From Triglochin maritima (lineage: Eukaryota; Streptophyta; Magnoliopsida; Alismatales; Juncaginaceae): DNA of 64,000 nt. The translations under genes and the position numbers were made by a program. Below, piece after piece: positions 45,716-57,184 of this stretch; within the stretch, counting starts at the first letter, position 1; each line of letters begins with the position of its first letter. The notes under the pieces are model-generated. The model made no database searches and had not been told where the DNA came from. It worked only from the letters and a program-made list of their open reading frames with translations. The DNA lies in contig OY821775.1 in assembly GCA_963682175.1 (NCBI GenBank), positions 36,268,053-36,332,052 of the forward strand. Direction: 5' to 3'.

Positions 45716-46767
45716 TTGTCTTTGCAGGAATTGTGAGTTTATATGTTCCAAATCAGCAACTATGAATGTGAATGTATATAATTATTATTATACCGGGGCT
45801 TATTTATATGTAAAAGCCAAAATTCTCTCTTTCTGTCTTTTAGATAATTGCATTTGCATATGAGAGGTTTTTACATAGGACTTGCACTAGTCGGTTTTTA
45901 TCGAATGTGAAGAGCATGTTTATTTTCTGTAAAATCTACATCTCCGGTGCAAGAGGAAGTCGTCGTTGTAGCACATCGATCGAGGATCGAGGATCAAGGA
46001 TCGAGGATCAAGGATCGAAGGGAACATATAAACTCACACGATGTGGATTGTGTGAATGGTTTAATTTCTGTTTTTATAATCTTGTTATGCATGTGATGAA
46101 TGTGTTGAATGTTAGGATGTGTATGAAAGATAATATGCATGATAACCTAAAATTCTGAATCACATGTTAATATATGAAATTGTCCAACAAAATTAAGAGT
46201 AATTTTCCTTCTTATTTCATCCACTAGCAGCCATCGATCGAGGGATACTCTGCTCGCCCTTAGCGGGAGATAGCTCCCTCTATCTTTGGGAATAGTGGGA
46301 GATATAATGGTTGTCTATTGTTATGCCACAATTAAATATATGAGGTGCGTTTCACCCTAGTGAACCCCAAGTATGTTTAGTTGTGAATACAATGGATAAA
46401 CGTATCTCGTATCAAATGAAAATAAGTTTTCTTAACATTACCTAGAGCCCTCGCTCGGTTTTGGGAAAAAGTTTTTCTTACGAGGATAGGTCATATTCCA
46501 TCATAATTAAAATGACAAAAATCACAAGAGTTTGATGATGCTAAAATTCAAAAAGGTTGTGGTTAGAAAGAGTTTATTTCTTACCTTGATATTGTGATGT
46601 ATTAGATAACCCTTACCTAGTCTATATTACAATTGATGGGATCTTGGATTGCTGCATTTATGGACAAATTTTTATTTACAGTATTTACATTTATATTCGA
46701 TATATATGTATGTGTTTTAAAACATAAAATTGGCATTAAAACTTGTATGATTTATTTTGTAGAAAAA
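45716..46767 (+). other. non-coding stretch upstream of J gag; probable leader of J
   Basis: I find no 5' LTR matching the 3' LTR of J. An inverted repeat GAGTTTATATGTTCC / GGAACATATAAACTC (45731-45745 and 46021-46035) brackets about 280 bp. A short tandem run of GGATCRA units lies at about 45978-46018. Just before the gag ATG is TTTTGTAG (46754-46762), a possible splice acceptor. J therefore seems to have lost its 5' LTR. Confidence 0.45.
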
Positions 46768-47831
46768 TGTCGAACATCCAACCTATCGTACGATCCATGA
46801 TAGACAAACACCCTTTAGCAAATGATGGCTCAAACTTCATTAGTTGGCAACTCAAACTCAACATCGTGTTAAAGTTTGAGAAACTATCTCACATTTTGGA
46901 AGGTCCAATCCCAAAATGGAATGAGAGATTAACCGATGAATAGAAAGAGGCTAAAGCCAAGTGGGAAGACCAAGAGAACCAAGTTCACGGTCTTATACTA
47001 GCATCCATGGGTGACTCGCTTCAAGCAAAATACTTGGATTCAAAACCCAAGAAGACCATGGAGGCTTTGTCTAAGATGTTCATGGATAGTGCACGAAAGG
47101 AGCACTATAAGACCATCATCGCACTCATAAGGTGCCATATGGCGGAGGGAACATCGGTATCCATGCATTTTCACACGATGCAATGGTACCTTGAGAAGTT
47201 GGCAAAGGTCTCTTCACCAATGCCCGAGGACATTGCTGAAGATATGATTCTTGGCTCTCTAGCCCCGTCCTTTAATGACTTTGTGATGCACTACCACGTG
47301 CGTGAAAAAGGGGTGAGTCTTGAGGAGCTGCACAACGCTCTCAAAACTGCTGAAGTTGACATGGGTAAGGGTAGGGACAAGCATGTCTTTGCCATCCATA
47401 GGAGGAGCCAAAAGATTGGTAAAGGAAAAGGAAAATCTACCAAAAGTGGTTCAATCAAGAGCAAGGTAGTAGGAGGTGCTCGTGCGAGTGCCTCGAGGGG
47501 GAAATCTCAGAAATCTCCAACTCCCAACACGGAGTGCTTTCACTGCGGTGAAAAAGGACACATCCGGCCAAATTGCCCCAAGTACAAGGAAGACCTTGAC
47601 AACAGAGTGATTGAACGTCGGTGCCCCAAAAAGGCCAAAGGTATATTTGTTATTGAAATAAATTTAGCCACCTCTGTCCAGGATTGGGTAATTGATACCG
47701 GATCTTGCACTCACATAGTTTCTAATGTGCAGCTACTCACGGATAGGAAGGAACGAGGTAGAATTGAAGGTCGGAAATGGTGCGAACGTTTCTACGGTTG
47801 CACAAGGTTCTGTGGTGCTTCAATTATGTAG
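46768..47831 (+). pseudogene. copia gag and protease start of element J
   Basis: The ATG at 46768 gives MSNIQPIVRS with a LANDGSNFISWQLKLNIVL capsid start. A TAG at 46941-46943 interrupts it, and the same phase continues. The capsid domain (EHYKTIIALIRC, EDMILGSLAPSFNDFVMHY, GVSLEELHNALKTAE) is followed by a CCHC knuckle CFHCGEKGHIRPNC (about 47535-47576) and the protease motif DWVIDTGSCTHIVSN, with the Asp codon at 47694. A +1 frameshift between about 47725 and 47831 moves the rest of the protease to another phase. Confidence 0.85.
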
Positions 47832-50800
47832 TGGTTTAAATTTATGTCTAAAGAATGTTTATTTTGTGCCTTTGATTAGCAAGAACATTATTTATGTATC
47901 ATGTTTAGATATAGATAATTTCAATATAAACATTTCAAATTCTTGCTTGTCTATATCGAAGAATGGTGTTTTCTATGCAAATGCATTCATAAGGAATGGT
48001 CTCTGTTTGCTTGAATTGAATAATAAACAAATCTTTAATATCAATAACAAAAGACTTAAGACCACTCACGAGAATGATACTCCCTTGTGGCACTATCGTC
48101 TTGGTCACATAAATGAAAAATGCATCAAGAAATTGTAAGAAGCTAACCTTCTTGGTCTACTTGATTTTAAATCATTGGAGACATGCCAACCATGTTTAAT
48201 GGGAAAAATGACCAAAAAGCCTTTCAAGAAGAAAGGTCCAAGGGCGAGTGGCTTGTTGGATTTGATACATTCTGATGTATGTGGTCCAATGAGTACTAGT
48301 GCATGAGATGGTTTCAGGTACTTCATTACGTTCACGGATGATTATAGTCATTATGGCTATGTTTATCTAATGACAAACAAAAGTGAATCCTTTGACAAAT
48401 TCAAAGAATTCAAGAATGAAGTAGAGAACCAACTCGACAAGAAAATCAAGTCTCTACGAACGGATCGTGGAGGTGAGTACTTAAGTGCCGAATTTGACTC
48501 ATACCTAAAGGAGTTTGGTATTGTACCTCAACTCACCCCTCCCGGTACACCTCAGTGGAATGGGGTATCCGAAAGGAGGAATAGGACATTGCTCGACATG
48601 GTTCGGTCAATGATGAGTCATGCGGAATTACCTATTTACTTTTGGAGTTATGCACTACAGATTGCGACTTACACACTAAATAATGTTTCATCCAAATCCG
48701 TGGAGAAAACTCCTTATGAGCTATGGAGTGGTAAAACACCCAAGCTCAATTTTCTCAAGATTTGGGGATGTGAGGCTTACGTCAAGAAATTGATGTCGAC
48801 CAAACTTCAACCAAAAGCGGATAAGTGCTTCTTTATTGGTTATCCTCGTGAGACAAGAGGATACTACTTTTGGCATATCACCTCCAATCGAGTGATTGTA
48901 GAGAGGGATGCCACATTTCTGGAAAAGGAATTTCTGGAAAGAGTAAAAAGTAGTGGGAGTAGGGTTGCGCTTGAGGAAACTCAAGATACTCTACAAGATC
49001 ATGACATGAATGATGACATTCAAGATCATGAAGGCCCAACCGAGATTCCTTTGGTTAGTGAGAGCGTGAGTGAGAGACCCTCGCAAGAAATTGTGAGAGA
49101 ATCTCAATCATCCCCACCTAGTGTACGTTCAAGAGTTGAACGTGAACCCACTCTTCAAGAAATTGTGGAAGAAGTTCAAGAGACACGAGAAGAACCAAAA
49201 GAACTAAGAAGGTCTACGAGGGAAAGGAAGAAACTCGACTTGTATCTGGGACTTCCTGAAATCATGGTACTTGATACCAATGATCCCTTGACCTTCCAAG
49301 AAGCAATGGAAAGGGAAGACTCCAAATTATGGCTTAAGGCCATGAAATCCGAAATAGAATCCATGTATGATAATCAAGTGTGGAACTTGGTTGACATTCC
49401 TCAAGGGAAAAATGTCATTCAAAATAAATGGGTTTTCAAGAGGAAGATGGACATGAATGGGAACTTGACAGCCTACAAAGCAAGGCTTGTAGCAAAGGGT
49501 TTCACTCAAGTTCAAGGAATTGACTATGATGAAACTTTTTCACCAGTTGTCATGTTCAAGTCTATTCGGATAATGCTCGCTATAGCTGCATTTCATGATT
49601 ATGAAATATGGCAAATGGATGTCAAAACGGCGTTCCTTAATGGGAACTTGGAGGAGGATGTGTACATGGTACAACCTCAAGGTTTTGAAGATCCAAAGAA
49701 TAGCGAGAAAGTATGCAAGCTTCAAAGATCCATTTATGGATTGAAGCAAGCATCAAGGAGTTGGAACAAACGCTTTGACGAGGAAGTGAAGAGGCTTCAC
49801 TTCATTCATAGTAGGTAAGAACCTTGTATATACAAGAAGGTTAGTGGGAGCCATGTAGTATTCCTAATCTTATATGTCGATGACATATTGCTCATGGGTA
49901 ATCATATTCCTTTGCTTGAGCAAACGAGAAGTTCATTGAAATCTGCATTTTCAATGAAAGATATGGGTGAGGCTCAATACATCATGGGAATCAAGATATA
50001 TATAGATAGATCCCGTAGACTCATTGGCCTCAGTCAACGTACATACATTGACAAGGTCTTGGAAAGGTTCAAGATGAACAACTACAAAAAGGGCAGTGTG
50101 CCAATGAGTATGGGTGTGCAACTCAAGAAGTCTCAACGTGCGCAATCACGTAAGGACTTAGAGTACATGTAGGATGTCCCTTATGCTTCAGCAATTGGGT
50201 CGATCATGTACGCGATGACTTGCACAAGACCCGATGTCTCGTATGCTCTAAGCGTGACAAGTCGTCACCAATCCAACGCAGGTCCTGAGCATTGGACTGC
50301 GGTCAAGAATATCCTGAAGTACCTTAACCGGACTAAGGATAAGATTCTTGTTTATGGAGGACAAAAGGAGTTGATAGCCGAAGGGTACTCGGATGCGAGT
50401 TTCATGAGTGATCCAGACAATAGAAGGCCGCAATCAGGATACATCTTTCTTCTGAATGGTGGAGCTGTGAGTTGGTGTAGTTGGAAGCAAAGCACTACGA
50501 CCGACTCAACCACTGCTTCCGAAGTAATGGTTGTCGTTGAAGTGAGCAAGGAAGGAGTGTGGATCAAGAAGTTCCTTGAAGAGCTTGGAGTAGTTCCCAC
50601 GAGCGAGGGACCCATTGAGCTATTTTGCGATAATAGTGCATCTATCTCGCAAATCAAGGATCCTAGATCACACCACAAAGTGAAATACATGGATCGTAAG
50701 TACTTCGTGACACGTGACCTCATCGACGAAGGAAAAATAAATCTATTATGGGTCGACACCAACAGCAACACAACTGATCCATTCACAAAACCCTTATCCC

Positions 50801-50834
50801 AAGCCAAGGGCGAAATGTATTTCGAGTCCATGTG
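47725..50834 (+). pseudogene. copia protease-integrase-RT-RNase H of element J
   Basis: One phase runs from 47725 to 50834 with four stop codons: 48136, 48304, 49816 and 50170. All can be read as C-to-T changes of CAA, CAG or CGA. Blocks in order are protease tail (47730-47960), pre-integrase HHCC (LWHYRLGHINEKC to CQPCLMGKM, 48087-48210), and integrase core (HSDVCGPM, FTDDYSHYGYVYL, LRTDRGGEYLS, NGVSERRNRTLLDMVRS). RT follows with QMDVKTAFLNGNLEEDVYM and the intact active site LYVDDILLMG (YVDD at 49872-49883). RNase H ends the polyprotein (SDASFMSDPDNRRPQSGYIF, TASEVMVVVEVSKE, LFCDNSASI). In life this region would cut, copy and integrate the element. This copy is dead. Confidence 0.88.
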
Positions 50835-50952
50835 ATTGAGGAACCATGTAGATTGGCTTGATGATTGATATGTAATGGGGTTTACCCTAGTTATTATTGT
50901 TTTATACATTAAGTATGTATGTGAAAGAAAACTTTAATAACAAGTGGGAGAT

Positions 50953-52954
50953 TGAAGGGAATGTGTTTTAAAAGTTTTACTTTTAAATGTCAATTATTAT
51001 GAATTGAATGAGAAATCATTTTGTTCCATGTTTATGTTATTCGTCTTTTAGAAGTGTTAAGGAAGAGGCTCTTGGTCCTTAACCGTAGAACTCTAAAAGA
51101 TATTGGTTTACATAAAACAAAAGATATTCGCAATCGTGGTAATTAACATGGGACATTAATTACCGAGTTAAGATTGTCGTGTTGGTCATAGATCATTGTA
51201 GCTCTACAAGTGAGTGACAACACGGGTACACAAAAGAGGAAAATATTACTTTTGTATACTGAATAGACCTAATAAGTAAAACATTATAGAATTGTGTTTT
51301 CTGTGTCATTAATGTTTCACTGTGTCTTTGGTCCTTTGATATGAGACTTATATCCGATCACTTAAGAATTGCTTAATTAGACTAGTGTCTTGAGCTATCG
51401 ATGAGTGTAGTGTAAAGGCATTGGTTGGTTAAGTATGACTTTTTTTGGAGAAGATAGTTAGTCAAAAGATTATCATTGCCCCTCTTATTGAGTGATGATA
51501 TTATTGGGCCCCTTGATAAAGTAAAGTTATAATGTGCACAATGTGATTTGAGTAAAGTCACATATTTATAACTAGCTTAAAGAGATTAAGGAAATGAATA
51601 CTAATACAAAGATGACACAATACTACTTTGTGTGTATTCTTAATATCATGAGGCAAGGGACGGACACAAGTGGTGCACTCCATCACTAAATGGACCGGGT
51701 TTTGGTTCGAGTGGAATTAAGACATCTAACTAATTGGGAGTTATAATGTATAGCTAGATACCACTTATAGCTTTTGATATTAAGCTCTTAATATCATTGT
51801 CAACTTCGTTTAGATCCTCCCATAGGTCACACCACAAAAACCAGGAAACAAGAAGCTTGATTTTTGGTTGATATGATGTGTCGGGTTTCTTACAGAAAAT
51901 ATGACATATGTGGTGAACAAGTAAAATCAATTATGTTGTAATATATATAACATAATTAGAATCATGATAAATTCATATGAGATGCACAAATTATGGGGTG
52001 CAATAATTTATTGTTGCATGAGATAATATATTGCATAAGTTGTGAATTTGCTAAAACCCCAAAAGTTCAAATTTTGTTGGAAATAAATCCAAAATTTGAA
52101 AAGACAAAATCGGGTAAATGTTCGGTAATCCGTTATGGTTCGGTCGACCGAAGGATCTGAGGATCGGTCCACCGAACGTGGAACGGATAGTCATAGTTGA
52201 TTGACCGAACTTGACCAAAGTGCCTGGAATTCTGGATCGGTATTCCGAACCAGAAACGGTCGACCGAACAATGTCCAGTTCCGATATTTTCGGTTAACCG
52301 AAAGGCACTCGGTTATAGACAAGAATTTGTCCGATCGGTTAAGGAGAATTTTTCTCCTTAAGAATCGGTCATCCGTCTAACACTCGGTAAAACAATCATG
52401 ACATATTCGGTTAACCGAGTGTGGCTCGGTAAACCGAATCGCGGTCGATTTTCTGCCTTTAATAATTAAGAGATTAATTTGATCAATGGTTGGATTAGCT
52501 CCGAACTTGGTCAAATGTTTTGTGGATGCATGTAATGCATTATGGAATTAGTTTGTGAGAGAAAATGTCAAGAAAACATGGCTTAAGAATAGCCATGATT
52601 GAGATTAAGATTGGAGCCTATAAATAGGTCCTTATTCTCCCTAATTAAAACATAAGTTTTGCTAATTCTTTTCTCTCCTAATTCACCACAAAAGGCCACG
52701 AAAATTCTCTTAAATTCTAAGTCTTTGGAAGAAGAAATCTCAGAGACTAAGGAAGGGGTTTGTAGCTAGATTCTAAGCTAGTTTGGAGATTGATTGGCTA
52801 GCTCTTTTCTCTCCAAACTTGTTTACGGTTTCGGTGAACACTAGGAGGCATCCGACGCAACGAGAAGTGACGATCGTCTTCCTCAACGTCTCTGGAACAT
52901 CAAGAAGTTTTAGAGAACTTCTAGGTATGAATTTCGGAGTCCCTTGTGATTGTT
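50953..52954 (+). repeat. 3' LTR of copia element J, truncated at its right end
   Basis: A polypurine tract AACAAGTGGGAGA (50939-50951) precedes the TG start TGAAGGGAATGTG. The LTR has many GGTCGACC-like motifs at about 52130-52450, a TATA box near 52620 and a donor-like CTTCTAG/GTATGA (52918-52930). It stops within a T-rich tract at about 52950, where sequence of the leader of F begins. Confidence 0.8.
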
Positions 52955-54022
52955 TTTTCATTTTTTCTTTTTCAAAGAATGTGCGTAGAGGAGAATTTGC
53001 GTAGAGGAGAAGACGGGAGAACACATGAGAGAAAGAATGACTCAAGAGATAAGGGAAGAAGTCCTTATGCTACGGTGGATGGGTACAAGTAGAAGTACAC
53101 AAGCAAACAATGCTTAACCAATCCTAAGGTCGCTATAGGTCCTTATAGCTAGACGACGCCTAACTGCGAGGTCACACGGCCTCAATACGCCTCACCTCCC
53201 TACGAAGAGGACCACAAAGCCCAGCAAGTGAGCCAAGATTCGGAGATCTCGTCTCTCCTACTATCGACAAAGTGGACAACGCCGATCAGGTCATGACGGT
53301 CGGGACCGGATCACTCTCCTAATACGCTTGAAATCCTTAGGGCCAATGTCTACTTGATTTTAAAATTTAGGCTCTTGATTAGTGTGGTTTGTGGGGCGAA
53401 CGAAAGGGTGATGAAATCCCCTACCTTATCTTTTATGGGACAACCCCTCCTTAGTAGCGTTTTGGAGTCCTAATCTAGCAATCAACTCTCCAAACAAACG
53501 CTCAACTCACACTTGTTTCAATACACTTCCTACTAACTAATGCATTTTCATACGAAATGCATGAATGAGAGTAGAAGGTGCGTACCTCACCCCAACACTC
53601 AGCAACTGAAAATAAAGCTAAAATGAAAGACAATCTATATGCCTAAGTCACATACATGATGCATGACCTAAACAAAAAGAATGCCTAATCTTTTGTTTTG
53701 GGTTTTAGGGTCCAAGTTGCTTAAAGGAGGTTTGATTACTGATCTGGGAACAAACTATAAGTCAAAACATTCCAAATCAAGTCCCAGATCACTACATCAA
53801 TTATGCAAACAGACCAAAGAAATAAGAGAGCAAACAAAGGTTACCAAACCACCAATTGGCGGTCTACAGTGCCCAGCTTGCCTCAAAATTTCTCCAGGTG
53901 TTCCTTTTGGCGACTCCAAGTCTCCTGAAACAAAGAAAAACTACAAAACACAAATTAAGTCCACTCGAATCGTCCAAACAAGAGTCTGGATTGACACCTC
54001 CCCGACAACGACGCCAAAAACT
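52955..54022 (-). mobile_element. leader of element F, first (left) duplication copy
   Basis: It is nearly identical to 58540-59588 at an offset of about 5,566. It ends with the primer site at 54000-54016 (minus strand TGGCGTCGTTGTCGGGG, two changes from the tRNA-Asp site). GCGTAGAGGAGAATTT is tandemly doubled at the left edge. The GC dyad of the leader lies at 53847-53864. Gag and everything beyond it on this copy is gone, replaced by the LTR of J. Confidence 0.85.
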
Positions 54023-55399
54023 TGTTGAACGTTTTATATTGAACCGCAAGTGCACGGCCGCGTTGAAGTGGTGGAAAATACGGGTCGTCCTCAGGGAGGT
54101 GAGCAGCCTCTCGTTTGCACGAAATCAAGTGACAAAAATATGGAAGAGAGTGTATTATGCTACTCTACGCTACACTACACTACGAAATACAAAATGCGAA
54201 AGAAAGCAACAAACGATTAACTAAAACTTAACTAAGAACGAAAGAAGAGTGTTGGAATTCAGAAATAGAGAACCCCTAAGGGGTGGAGTGAGTGCACACA
54301 TGCAAAGAGGTGGGTGTTGAACACATTCTTTAAGCACAAATAAAAGTGGTGTCATCACGCATATGAAGTGTCTAAATGTTATGACAAAACCTATCAATCC
54401 ATTCACCATCGTAGTTGATTAACATTTATATATACATGTTGTTTATTTCATAACCTAAACAAGCATGAGAGGTGTCTAATCATTTTGGCAAAACTCATCA
54501 AGTTATAAATTCTATCCTAAACAAGCAAGCATACATTCATGTTTTATCAACACATTGGAAACAAAGCATTCATTCCATTCTCTAATGCATGTATGAACAT
54601 CTACTCCACCCCCCAAAGGGGATGAAACTACTCACTACACATTACACTAATTATTAAACTAAGCAAAGAAAACATATTAACTAAGCTACTAAAACTAATG
54701 AAATGAAATTAAACAAAGTAAAACAAGAAACATCAAACAAACAACATAATAAAGAAACATCTATTAAAGTGACTCACATTTCAAGTAGCATTCTCCTACT
54801 TTAGTGTGTGCTTCAAGGCCTCACTTCTAGTATGAAGAATAGCCACTTAAAATATGGAGTCATTACATTAGAAGGTGAAGAGTTCTATTTATAGCCATAG
54901 AAAAAGGCACTCCAGGACAATTCCCCGATGTGGGACTAAACATATACCAAAAATAGCCTAAACATCCTCTAATACATGTGCGAGAGAAATTAGGGTGGAT
55001 CCAGAGTGATATGGACCGCGAATTAACGGTCCATAAACTTTGGATCGGGTTGGAATTTGTTGTGGGTTTTTCTTGCTGGTATTGTTTGTCTTTGATGCAG
55101 TTACTTTACTTGTTGGAGCTCCAACCCGAATCGAATTGCAAAAATACTCCCCATGATGGTGTGGAGTATTCTGTTTTGCTCTTAGGTCCTTCGGTCTTAC
55201 GTTCAGGTCCTTCTCCCTTGCATCTCAGTCCCTAGATCTCACAATTCAGTCTTTTTCCCAGCTTTTGGGTCCTTTTATGCTTCATCTCTTCAAACCTATT
55301 TATTTCTGAAAACTAAACATAAAACTCGTTACATAACATTGTTTAGGTGAAAGATAATGGATATAAGATGCAAATATGAGCATGAAATGAACTCAATCA
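54023..55399 (-). repeat. 5' LTR of element F, first duplication copy
   Basis: On the minus strand it starts TGATTGAGTTC and ends ACGTTCAACA, 1,377 bp. It has the U5 motif (complement at 54043-54057) and a worn U3 dyad near 55013-55034. It is nearly identical to 59589-60963. Confidence 0.9.
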
Positions 55400-56300
55400 G
55401 TGTTCAAGCGTTTGATATTATGCTAAACCATGCATCTTTTTCAATGTGATGGTTGATTGGCCTAGTCATCTAAAATATGATATTTATGTCTCATTTGATA
55501 GCTACAATTTTCTTAAAATAACAACAAAAGCTTAATGGCATTTGGTTTAATTGTTGACAATGGGGGAAATGACATGAGGCAATAATAAGAAGAGTACGTT
55601 TGGAAGATATGTAAGGCTACAAACGAGGCGAGGAGGGTTTCCCCTTCACCGCTACCTGCCCTACCAAAGTCTGGCAGGTTAGTGGCGGTTGGTTGAATTT
55701 TCTTTTTACAGCTACTCGTCCTGCCAAAGTTAGGCGGGTTAGTGGGGTAGGTTGATTTTTTTACTGCTTCCTGCCTTGCCAAAGTTTGACGGGTTAGAGG
55801 GGAGGTTGAATATTTTTACCGCTACTTACTTTGCCAAAGTTTGGATTTTTTTACCACTACTCGTGTGAGTTGGGCAAGGTTGATTTGTGTTTCAAACATG
55901 TTGAAATATAAAGTTTTATCCAATTGAGTTTGTGAGTTTGTTTCGCGGCTTGACAAGTGTTTCTAAAGTAGGTTCGTGGATTTGTTAACAGGTTACTCCT
56001 AACTTTGGTGTGTTATACTAAAATTGATATTTCTTTTCTTAATCTAAAATTACAAATATTATACTTATAGTATATATTTAAATGTTGACGGTACATGTTC
56101 AAAGACTATCCATCCCGTTTAACAAGTGGGTCTACAGACAATGAGTGGAAAGATTAGATACTTCTGAACGAAACCTGCCCAATGGAGATAGGACATGACC
56201 GTAAATAAAACCCGCTCCACACACAATTCTAATGTTATGATTTGTGTTCCGGCACACCCAAATGGACAAATAGGAGAGGTACAAAAACTAGTTACACAAA
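55400..56300. repeat. duplicated copy of the host-gene upstream sequence
   Basis: It is nearly identical to 60964-61863, the sequence just upstream of the DUF810 gene, including four imperfect 55-60-bp units (55651-55862). It ends at ACAAA (56296-56300), which also occurs in the F LTR, where the sequence switches into the middle of that LTR. The junction marks a tandem duplication. Confidence 0.9.
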
Positions 56301-56981
56301 GTAAAACAAGAAACATATAACAAACAACATAATAAAGAAACATTTATTAAAGTGACTCACATTTGAAGTAGCATTCTCCTACTTTAGTGTGTGCTTCAAG
56401 GCCTCACTTCTAGTAGGAAGAATAGCCACTTAAAATATGAAGTCATTACATTAGAAGGTGAAGAGTTCTATTTATAGCCATAGAAAAAGACACTCCAGGA
56501 CAAGTCCCCGATGTGAGACTAAACATATACCAAAAATAGCCTAAACATCCTCTAATACATGTGCTGGAGAAATTGGGGCGGATCCAGAGTGATATGGACC
56601 GCCAATTAGCGGTCCATAAACTTTGGATCGGGTTGGAATTTGTTGTTGGTTTTTCTTGCTGGTATTGTTTGTCTTTGATGCAGTTACTTTACTTGTTGGA
56701 GCTCCGACCCGAATCGAATTGCTAAAATACTCCCCATGATGGTGTGGAGTATTCTGTTTGCTCTTAGGTCCTTCGGTCTTACGTTCAGGTCCTTCTCCCT
56801 TGCATCTCAGTCCCTAGATCTCACAATTCAGTCATTTTCCCAGCTTTTGGGTCATTTTTTGCTTAATCTCTTCAAACCTATTTATTCCTGAAAACTAAAC
56901 ATAAAACTCGTTACATAGCATTGTTTAGGTGAAAGATAATGGATATAAGATGCAAATATGAGCATGAAATGATGTCAATCA
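56301..56981 (-). repeat. 3' LTR of element F, U3 and TATA part only
   Basis: It covers the LTR from its TGATTGACATC start (minus strand, 56981) through the TATA box (near 56470) and a little beyond. The dyad GGACCGCCAATTAGCGGTCC is at 56596-56615. The rest of the LTR was lost at the duplication junction. Confidence 0.9.
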
Positions 56982-57184
56982 AATACCCCCACACCTAACT
57001 TTTGCTAGTCCCGAGCAAAACAAAGAATGGAAAAAGCATACGAGAAAAACAAGAAATCCTAACTCACTTTCGTAGGAATCGGTTGCACTTAGCACGTGCA
57101 ACAAGTCATTAAACCTCCTTGTCGCCAAGGAGGAGGAGTGTTGTCTCCTGAGTGTTGTCTCTTGAGGGTTTCAAGCGAATTGAA
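56982..57184 (-). other. tail and polypurine tract of element F
   Basis: The minus strand reads from the gag stop into a CTCAAGAGACAACACTC phrase, GACAAGGAGGTTTAA and AGTGCAACC, then GTTAGGTGTGGGGGTATT next to the LTR. The same phrases lie before the 3' LTRs of C (about 10026-10194) and E, showing common descent. Confidence 0.8.

Noticed and set aside
53681..54224. Paired frames at 53681-54224 and 59259-59640
   Set aside because: They cover the primer site and the LTR end of F. Their similarity reflects the duplication and not a protein.
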